Source: an uncultured Pseudoflavonifractor sp. (lineage in GTDB: Bacteria > Bacillota > Clostridia > Oscillospirales > Oscillospiraceae). Taken from it: a DNA stretch of 26,814 nucleotides. This document shows, one piece after another, positions 21,711 through 26,814 of this stretch (within the stretch, counting starts at the first letter, position 1; each line of letters starts with the position of its first letter). The DNA lies in assembly GCA_947383685.1 (NCBI GenBank), contig CANDEE010000023.1, forward strand, positions 1 through 26,814. Reading direction: 5' to 3'. A program made the translations under genes and the position numbers. The notes under the pieces were generated by a model. The model was not told where the DNA came from, ran no database searches, and was given only the letters and a program-made list of their open reading frames with translations.

Positions 21711-24251
21711 ATGCTGAACCCAAGCGAACAGACCCGATTCTGCAAGGCCCGACGGGCCGCCATTGAGGGAGATTTCAGTTATCTGAACCCCCAGCAGCGG
21801 ACGGCGGTGCTGGCGACCGAAGGTCCCCTCCTCCTGCTGGCGGGGGCGGGCAGCGGCAAGACCACCGTGCTGATCAACCGGGTGGCAAACCTGATGAAAT
21901 ACGGCAGAGGTTCCGACTGTAACGAGGTATCTGAGTTCATTACGCCGGAAGACCTGTCGTTTCTGGAACGCTATGCCGCCCAGCCCGACAGGGAAGGGAA
22001 GGAGCGGGCAGAGCGCCTTTGCCGGGTAGACCCCGCCGCCCCCTGGTCGATCTTGGCCATCACCTTTACCAACAAGGCTGCTGGAGAGCTGAAGGAACGG
22101 CTGGAGCGGATGCTGGGCCCCTCGGCCAATGATATCTGGGCTTCTACCTTCCACTCCTGCTGCGCCCGCATTCTCCGCCGGGACATTGACAAGCTGGGTT
22201 ACGCTACCTCCTTCACCATCTACGATACCGCCGATTCCGAACGGGTGGTCAAGGATATTTTGAAGGAAAAGAACATAGACGATAAGGCATTTCCCCCCAA
22301 GACGGTGCTGGGCTATATCTCCCGGGCCAAGGACGCCATGAAGCTGGCTTCTTCCTATGGGGAGGAGTGCCAAAAGACAGGAGACTACCGCCTTCAGCGC
22401 ATTGCCTCGATCTACACCGAATACGAAAAGCGGCTGAAAGCCGCCAACGCTCTGGATTTTGACGACCTGATCCTCTGTACGGTGCTTCTTCTCCAGCAGG
22501 ATGAGGATGTCAGAAGATATTACCAGCGGAAATTCCGTTATGTGCTGGTGGACGAGTACCAGGACACCAATAACCTGCAATACCAATTGGCCTCCCTCCT
22601 GGCGGGAGGATATGAGAACCTCTGCGTGGTGGGTGATGACGATCAGTCCATCTACCGCTTCCGGGGTGCGACCATTGAGAATATCCTGTCCTTTGAAAAC
22701 CAGTATAAGGGCTGCCGCACCATCCGCCTGGAGCAGAACTACCGCTCCACCCAGAATATTTTGAAGGCGGCCAACAGCGTCATCCAGAATAACCAGGGCC
22801 GGAAGGGCAAAGAGCTGTGGACCCAGCATGGGGAAGGGGACAAGCTCCAGCTTTATACCGCCATGAACCAGGACGACGAGGCTCGGTATGTAGCCTCTGA
22901 AATCTTGTCGGGCTATTCCAGCGGAAGGCACTGGAAGGATTTTGCCATCCTCTACCGCATGAACGCCCAGTCCCGGGAGCTGGAAATGGCCTTCAAACGA
23001 AACGGCGTGCCCTACCGCATCATCGGCGGCACCCGGTTCTTTGACCGGGCAGAGGTCAAGGATATGCTGGCCTACCTGTGTGTAGTCAACAATCCGGGCG
23101 ACGACCTGCGTTTACAGCGCATCATCAACAATCCCCCCCGGGGCATTGGGCAAAAGACCATCGACACGGCCCAGACCCTGGCAGTCCAGAACGGTCTTTC
23201 CCTCTGGGAGGTCATCAGCCATGCCAGGGAGTATCCTGACCTCCAAAAAGCCGCTGCCAAGCTGGCGGCCTTTGTGTCTATGATGACCACCCTCCGGGAG
23301 CAGGTGAAGGAGATGCCTCTGCCGGAGTTCTATGACACTCTCTGCGCCGACAGCGGCTACGCCATTGCTCTGGAAGCCAAGGATACCGTGGAGGACCGCA
23401 CCCGCTTAGAGAATGTCCGGGAGCTGCAGACCTCCATCCAAAGCTATTTAGCCAACGCTGAGGAGCCGTCCCTTTCCGGCTTTCTGGACGAGATCGCCCT
23501 CTACACAGACTTGGACAACCACGACCCTAACGAGGAGAGTGTGGTGATGATGACCATGCACTCTGCCAAGGGGCTGGAATTTCCCGTCGTATTCGTGGTG
23601 GGCGTGGAGGAGGGCATCTTCCCCGGTATCCGCTCCATCGGTGACGCGGAGGAAATGGAGGAAGAACGCCGCCTCTGCTATGTGGCCATGACCCGGGCCA
23701 AGGAGCGGCTCTACATGGTCTGCGCCAACCAGCGGATGCTCTATGGACGGACTTCCGCCAACCGCCCCTCCCGGTTCCTGGAGGAGATCCCCGCCGAGCG
23801 GGTGGAGCGGAGCGGCCTGCCCCCCATGTCCAGCCAGTGGCGCATCGAGGAGCGGGACTGGCGGCCTGAACGGGACTTTTATGAGGACGAGGATGACGAC
23901 AGCGGTTATTCCTATGGAGGCGGCGGTTACTCCTCCGGCAGCGGCTATCCTTCCAGAGACAGCTATCAGAGCCGAAGACCCGCCTATGGGCAAAGTCGGC
24001 CTGGCTTCTCCGTTCCTCCTGCCCGGCCGGCCCGAAGCAAGCAATCCATCCTCAAAGCGGCCGCCAAGTCGGCTCCGCCCCTGCCTGATTTTCAGAAGGG
24101 GGAGATGGTGATGCACAAGGCCTTTGGAAAGGGTATGATCCTATCTCTCACTAAAATGGGCAACGATGCTCTCATTGAGGTGGCTTTTGACAACGTGGGA
24201 ACGAAAAAGCTGATGCTCCGCTCGGCGGCCCAGTACATGGAAAAACTGTAA
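21711..24251 (+). CDS. pcrA: ATP-dependent DNA helicase, UvrD/PcrA type
   Basis: 846 residues, longer than typical PcrA (about 720-740). A superfamily 1A 3'-5' helicase for nucleotide excision repair and displacement of RecA or transcription complexes. Seen: Q motif LNPQQRTAV; Walker A LAGAGSGKTT (43-52); ITFTNKAAGELK (Ia); STFHSCCARIL; Walker B VLVDEYQDTN; GDDDQSIYRFRGA (III); LEQNYRST (IV); TMHSAKGLEFPVVFV (V); RRLCYVAMTRAKERL (VI). Extra length comes from an insert of about 45 residues between motifs I and Ia and from a Gly/Tyr/Ser-rich linker (about 730-770) before a C-terminal Tudor/SH3-like domain (GEMVMHKAFGKGMIL), the RNA-polymerase-binding module. SD TAGGAG 7 nt before ATG. Confidence 0.96.
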   Translation: MLNPSEQTRFCKARRAAIEGDFSYLNPQQRTAVLATEGPLLLLAGAGSGKTTVLINRVANLMKYGRGSDCNEVSEFITPEDLSFLERYAAQPDREGKERAERLCRVDPAAPWSILAITFTNKAAGELKERLERMLGPSANDIWASTFHSCCARILRRDIDKLGYATSFTIYDTADSERVVKDILKEKNIDDKAFPPKTVLGYISRAKDAMKLASSYGEECQKTGDYRLQRIASIYTEYEKRLKAANALDFDDLILCTVLLLQQDEDVRRYYQRKFRYVLVDEYQDTNNLQYQLASLLAGGYENLCVVGDDDQSIYRFRGATIENILSFENQYKGCRTIRLEQNYRSTQNILKAANSVIQNNQGRKGKELWTQHGEGDKLQLYTAMNQDDEARYVASEILSGYSSGRHWKDFAILYRMNAQSRELEMAFKRNGVPYRIIGGTRFFDRAEVKDMLAYLCVVNNPGDDLRLQRIINNPPRGIGQKTIDTAQTLAVQNGLSLWEVISHAREYPDLQKAAAKLAAFVSMMTTLREQVKEMPLPEFYDTLCADSGYAIALEAKDTVEDRTRLENVRELQTSIQSYLANAEEPSLSGFLDEIALYTDLDNHDPNEESVVMMTMHSAKGLEFPVVFVVGVEEGIFPGIRSIGDAEEMEEERRLCYVAMTRAKERLYMVCANQRMLYGRTSANRPSRFLEEIPAERVERSGLPPMSSQWRIEERDWRPERDFYEDEDDDSGYSYGGGGYSSGSGYPSRDSYQSRRPAYGQSRPGFSVPPARPARSKQSILKAAAKSAPPLPDFQKGEMVMHKAFGKGMILSLTKMGNDALIEVAFDNVGTKKLMLRSAAQYMEKL

Positions 24252-24256
24252 AAGGG

Positions 24257-24287
24257 GAGGGCAGAGCTTACCGCTCTGCCCTCTTAA
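24257..24287. terminator. Terminator between convergent pcrA and HAD gene
   Basis: An 11-bp stem GAGGGCAGAGC (24257-24267) with 24273-24283 and a 5-nt loop. The plus-strand tail (TTAAAT) is short; on the minus strand the stem is followed by CCCTTTTAC. Probably serves both genes. Confidence 0.65.
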
Positions 24288-24303
24288 ATGAAATAACGCC
24301 GGG

Positions 24304-24945
24304 TTAGAAAAGGTTTTTTGCTAAAAGCTCGTCCAGACTTTTTACAGACCAGTCACTGTTTTCCACGACCAGCTCCCACTGTTTGGCATAGAAATCATCA
24401 TAGATACCTACCACCCGGAATCCGGCAGACCGGGCGGCGGCGCAGTTGTGGGGGGCGTCCTCCACCAAAACGCAGTCGGCGGGGAAGACCCCATACTCCT
24501 TGGCGGCGATGCGGTAGACCTCCGGGTTTTTCTTTTCCAGTCCCACGTCGTGGGCGAAGAAAAGCCCTTGGAAATAGACCTCCAGCCCATGCCGCGTCAC
24601 CGCCGCTTTCGCCAGCTCGGGAAGCCCGGCGGTGAGCAGGGCCATGTCCGTTCCCTGGACGCGCAGCTTGTCCAGCAGCTCCCGGGCGCCCGGTTTCAGA
24701 GGGATCGTATGGGCGTATGCGTCATAGGCCAGAGCCCGCCACTCTGCCATAATGTCCTCGGGGCTGTCGGCCAGGTGATAGTATTCCTTGGTAAACTGGG
24801 CCGCCACCGGAAAAATGGAGTGGCCCACAGTATAGGTATATTCCGGGCTGATCTCCAGCCCCCGGCGGCCCAGAAAAGTATGATCTACCTGGAGCCAGAC
24901 TCCGTTGGAGTCAATGAGCGTGCCGTCTAAATCAAAAAAGATCAT
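24304..24945 (-). CDS. HAD superfamily hydrolase (subfamily IA phosphatase)
   Basis: 213 residues. Seen: motif I FFDLDGTLID with nucleophile Asp5 and general acid Asp7; an alpha-helical cap (about 15-80); motif II ALLTAG (102-107); Lys in GLEKKNPEVYRIAAKEYG; and motif III VLVEDAPHNCAAARSAGF, with the acidic pair ED. This is the phosphoglycolate-phosphatase/beta-phosphoglucomutase type; the substrate cannot be told. ATG 24945 overlaps the stop of the upstream glycosylase (ATGA), with the SD TGGAGGT inside it, so translation is coupled. A phosphoglycolate or other repair by-product phosphatase role would suit the neighbour, but that is inference. Confidence 0.9.
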   Translation of the reverse strand: MIFFDLDGTLIDSNGVWLQVDHTFLGRRGLEISPEYTYTVGHSIFPVAAQFTKEYYHLADSPEDIMAEWRALAYDAYAHTIPLKPGARELLDKLRVQGTDMALLTAGLPELAKAAVTRHGLEVYFQGLFFAHDVGLEKKNPEVYRIAAKEYGVFPADCVLVEDAPHNCAAARSAGFRVVGIYDDFYAKQWELVVENSDWSVKSLDELLAKNLF

Positions 24946-25532
24946 AGAAAAAACCTCCAGGGAAAATCTACCGCTTCCTCGGCATAGTCGATGCCGATGC
25001 GTTTGCTGACGTGTATGTTTGCGGGCTTTTCGCCGCTATCCAGCACATAGAGCTGATCTCCGGTAAGGGAAAGTCCGTTCTGTTCTTTGGTGAGGCATAG
25101 CCCCTTGCAGAGCTTTCCCGGTCCATTGAGAAAGTTTTTCCTCTGGTAGGCCGACATCTGACCTGCCGTACAGCCAAACCGCCTCACGGAGATGGAGTCC
25201 TTATCGGCCTGGGAGACCGGCTCTCCCGCCCGAATCAGGACGGCGGCAGGCTCATTCTCTGCCTCGGTGACGAAATTGAGACAGTGGTACATCCCGTAGA
25301 TGAGATAGATATAGGCCGTCCCCGGCGGGGCAAACAGGGTCTCCGTCCGTGCTGTCCGCTTATAGCCGTATGCGTGGCAGGCCTTGTCCAGCCGCCCGAT
25401 ATAGGCTTCTGTCTCGGTGATGCGGACAGTGAGGGGAATGCCGTCCACCACCCGAACCAGGTATTTCCCAAGCAATTCCCGGGCCACCGTCAAGGTATCC
25501 CGGTCATAAAAATCCACAGACAGCTTATTCAT
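24942..25532 (-). CDS. DNA-3-methyladenine glycosylase (AAG/MPG family)
   Basis: 196 residues. Excises alkylated purines, starting base excision repair. Seen: VARELLGKYLV near the N-terminus; the active-site segment RITETEAYIG (Glu42 matches human AAG Glu125, Tyr44 matches Tyr127); ACHAYG (His53); GTAYIYLIYGMYHCLNFVTE (71-90), containing the intercalating-Tyr region; NGPGKLCKGLCLT; and RIGIDYAEEAVDFPWRF at the end. ATG 25532 is chosen over an upstream in-frame start at 25562, which would overlap the promoter -10; GGGGTG precedes it. First gene of a two-gene operon with the HAD phosphatase. Confidence 0.94.
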   Translation of the reverse strand: MNKLSVDFYDRDTLTVARELLGKYLVRVVDGIPLTVRITETEAYIGRLDKACHAYGYKRTARTETLFAPPGTAYIYLIYGMYHCLNFVTEAENEPAAVLIRAGEPVSQADKDSISVRRFGCTAGQMSAYQRKNFLNGPGKLCKGLCLTKEQNGLSLTGDQLYVLDSGEKPANIHVSKRIGIDYAEEAVDFPWRFFL

Positions 25533-25552
25533 GCCTTCACCCCATTTGTTAT

Positions 25553-25581
25553 ATTGTAACACACCAAAGGAGACGTGACAA
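25553..25581 (-). promoter_or_regulatory. Promoter of the glycosylase-HAD operon
   Basis: Minus strand: -35 TTGTCA (25581-25576), 17-bp spacer, -10 TACAAT (25558-25553). The -35 lies against the start of the divergent EamA gene; a possible plus-strand -10 (TATATT, 25550-25555) overlaps it but lacks a good -35. Confidence 0.68.
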
Positions 25582-25583
25582 CC

Positions 25584-26477
25584 TTGAACGATACCCTTAT
25601 GCGCCGTTTGGCAAAGCCCATGCTTTTTGCCGCCGCTCTCATCTGGGGCTCCTCCTTCTTTATCATGAAGGGGGCGGTGGACGTGATCCCCACCTTTTTC
25701 CTCCTGGCCGTCCGCTTTACCGGCGGGGCAATCCTTTTGGCCTTGGTATGCTGGAAAAAATGGAAGGGCTTTACCCCCGACTACCTCTGGCGGGGAGCCA
25801 TCATCGGGGGCTTTCTCTTTGCCGCCTACTCAGTCCAGACCTTTGGCATCGCCCTTACCACCCCGTCCAAAAATGCCTTTCTGACGGCGGTTTACTGTGT
25901 GCTGGTGCCCTTTTTCTATTGGGCGGTGATGGGGAGAAAGCCGGACGGCTATAATATCCTGGCGGCAGTCCTCTGTGTGGCGGGAGTGGGGCTGGTGTCT
26001 TTGAACGAGGGTTTCTCCGTTACCCCCGGAGACGGTTTGACCCTGGTGGGTGCGGTGTTTTACGCGGCCCACATCGTAGCGGTAGCCAAGGTGTCGCCAA
26101 ATAAGGATATTTACCTGCTTACGGTATTTCAATTCGCCTTTGCCGCCCTCTATGCCTGGGTTCTGGGCTTCCTGTTTCAAACGCCGCCCACAGCGGCCCT
26201 TTTCAGCCCGGATTTGGTGATTCAAATGCTCTACCTGACTGTTATGTGCACCACTGTGGCCCTTCTTTTCCAAAATGTGGGCCAGGTCTGGTCGGATCCT
26301 TCCTCGGCGGCTATTCTGCTGTCCCTGGAATCGGTGTTCGGGGTATTGTTCTCGGTGATTTTTTACAAAGATCCGGTGACTCCCAGGCTGCTGGCAGGCT
26401 TTGCTGTCATCTTCCTGGCGGTGCTCTGCTCCGAGACCAAGCTGGCCTTTTTACGGAAGCTGCCCCAGAAAAACTGA
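25584..26477 (+). CDS. EamA/DMT-family transporter
   Basis: 297 residues. A drug/metabolite-transporter superfamily permease with about ten membrane helices in two EamA repeats; exports or imports an unknown small metabolite. Seen: LFAAALIWGSSFFIMKGAV in the first helix, typical of the family; the repeat junction LNEGFSVTPGDGLTLVGAVF; and the second repeat ending SSAAILLSLESVFGVLFSVI followed by helix ten. The start is uncertain: TTG 25584 lies 11 nt after AAAGGAG (25566-25572); GTG 25575 is too close to that SD, and ATG 25599 is a fallback. Divergent from the glycosylase. No terminator is visible before the T-box promoter. Confidence 0.9.
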   Translation: MNDTLMRRLAKPMLFAAALIWGSSFFIMKGAVDVIPTFFLLAVRFTGGAILLALVCWKKWKGFTPDYLWRGAIIGGFLFAAYSVQTFGIALTTPSKNAFLTAVYCVLVPFFYWAVMGRKPDGYNILAAVLCVAGVGLVSLNEGFSVTPGDGLTLVGAVFYAAHIVAVAKVSPNKDIYLLTVFQFAFAALYAWVLGFLFQTPPTAALFSPDLVIQMLYLTVMCTTVALLFQNVGQVWSDPSSAAILLSLESVFGVLFSVIFYKDPVTPRLLAGFAVIFLAVLCSETKLAFLRKLPQKN

Positions 26478-26483
26478 TTTTTC

Positions 26484-26512
26484 TTGACTTCCGGCTGGAA
26501 TTTGCGTATACT
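26484..26512 (+). promoter_or_regulatory. Promoter of the T-box transcript
   Basis: -35 TTGACT (26484-26489), 17-bp spacer, -10 TATACT (26507-26512), 7 bp after the EamA stop. Transcription should start near 26519. Confidence 0.75.
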
Positions 26513-26518
26513 AAGTGA

Positions 26519-26740
26519 GTTCAAAGGCAGAGACGGGGAGGAGTACGCCCCAGGGAAAGCAGAGAGAGGAGCCGGTCGGTGTAAGGCTCCGTGACCCTGG
26601 AACAGAAGGTCGCCCCCGAGCCGCGGAGCTGAACCCGCAGTAGGCCCCGCCGTTTCCCGCGTTAAGGGGTAACGAGAATCAATTCAGGTGGTACCGCGGA
26701 TGGAAATTCGCCCTGAGCCAAACGGCTCGGGGCGTTTTTT
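26519..26740 (+). ncRNA. T-box riboswitch leader with terminator
   Basis: Stem I: loop-E AGTA (26542-26545), helix CCAGGG (26550-26555) with CCCTGG (26595-26600), AGAGA motif (26561-26565), GGAGCC (26568-26573) with GGCTCC (26585-26590). A likely stem III is CGTTA/TAACG (26660-26674). The T-box AATTCAGGTGGTACCGCG (26681-26698) fits the consensus. The terminator is CGCCCTGAGCC (26709-26719) with 26724-26734, then six Ts to 26740. Uncharged tRNA pairing with TGGT (26689-26692) stabilises the antiterminator. The specifier is AAC (26601-26603, Asn) or ACA (26602-26604, Thr), just before GAA; the T pairing with the discriminator favours a tRNA with A73, which suits Thr better than Asn. Confidence 0.93.
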
Positions 26741-26755
26741 GTTAGGAGGAGCGCC

Positions 26756-26814
26756 ATGTTTCAATTTCAATATAACTATACCCTGGAGGACATGAACACA
26801 GATCGGAAGAGCAC
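26756..26814 (+). CDS. Start of a T-box-controlled gene, product unknown (3' truncated)
   Basis: ATG 26756 follows TAGGAGGAG by 5 nt and lies 15 bp after the T-box terminator. Only 14 complete genuine codons are readable (MFQFQYNYTLEDMN), then Thr at the junction; the remainder (26800-26814) matches sequencing adapter. The opening does not look like ThrRS, AsnRS or another synthetase I recognise, so a transporter, biosynthetic or other gene is possible. Regulation by a T-box implies a link to amino-acid supply or tRNA charging. Confidence 0.6.
   Translation, partial: MFQFQYNYTLEDMNTDRKS
26800..26814. other. Illumina TruSeq adapter read-through at contig end
   Basis: AGATCGGAAGAGCAC is identical to the first 15 bases of the TruSeq adapter. 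A chance 15-base match placed exactly at the end is very unlikely, so these bases are not genomic. Confidence 0.93.

Noticed and set aside
21444..22931. 495-codon antisense frame over pcrA
   Set aside because: Shadow of the helicase; it also runs across the divergent promoter region.
1..26814. Mobile elements, CRISPR arrays, tRNA/rRNA genes, defence systems
   Set aside because: None seen: no transposase or integrase motifs, no spaced repeats, no tRNA cloverleaf recognised, and no recognisable toxin-antitoxin or restriction genes.

Overview
The window (26.8 kb, GC-rich, short intergenic gaps, strong Shine-Dalgarno (SD) sequences, frequent TTG starts, PolC-type replicase, S-layer-homology proteins, a T-box leader) reads as core chromosome of a Gram-positive clostridium. 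Gene content and protein flavour suggest an Oscillospiraceae relative (Flavonifractor/Lawsonibacter/Oscillibacter-like); this assignment is inference from recognised families, not a database match. No prophage, insertion sequence, CRISPR array, tRNA or rRNA was found. No gene-free stretch exceeds 300 bases; the longest (26478-26755) is a T-box leader.

Layout. 1-467: C-terminal end of an S-layer-homology (SLH) protein. 586-1920 (minus): nth (endonuclease III) and an atypical Fe/Mn superoxide dismutase with its own promoter. 2012-3256: glyA, divergent from nth. 3356-5497: secreted WG-repeat/SLH protein. 5664-7198: a small Cdd1-like helix-hairpin-helix protein translationally coupled to rarA. 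7267-8211 (minus): multi-S1-domain RNA-binding protein. 8336-9588: DUF951 protein coupled to an orphan hisC behind a consensus promoter. 9756-20962: a long co-directional block pyrH-frr-uppS-cdsA-dxr-rseP-ispG-polC-(cysteine-rich CCG-like protein). It links nucleotide supply, ribosome recycling, undecaprenyl and phospholipid precursor synthesis, the MEP isoprenoid pathway, intramembrane proteolysis and replication. 21050-21577 (minus): GNAT acetyltransferase. 21711-24251: pcrA/uvrD helicase, divergent from it. 24304-25532 (minus): coupled 3-methyladenine DNA glycosylase and HAD phosphatase. 25584-26477: EamA transporter. 26484-26814: promoter, T-box riboswitch and the first codons of the gene it controls.

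Most of the region is ordinary housekeeping sequence; I do not see a convincing new defence or mobile system. The most useful observations are: (i) the last 15 bases equal the start of the Illumina TruSeq adapter, so the contig end is artefactual; (ii) an uncharacterised 240-residue protein with two degenerate CCG (HdrB/LutA-like) cysteine modules sits downstream of polC; (iii) a superoxide dismutase keeps all four metal ligands but has altered second-sphere residues; (iv) at two places a promoter -10 box is nested in the left arm of the preceding terminator hairpin; (v) a T-box lies upstream of an unidentified gene.
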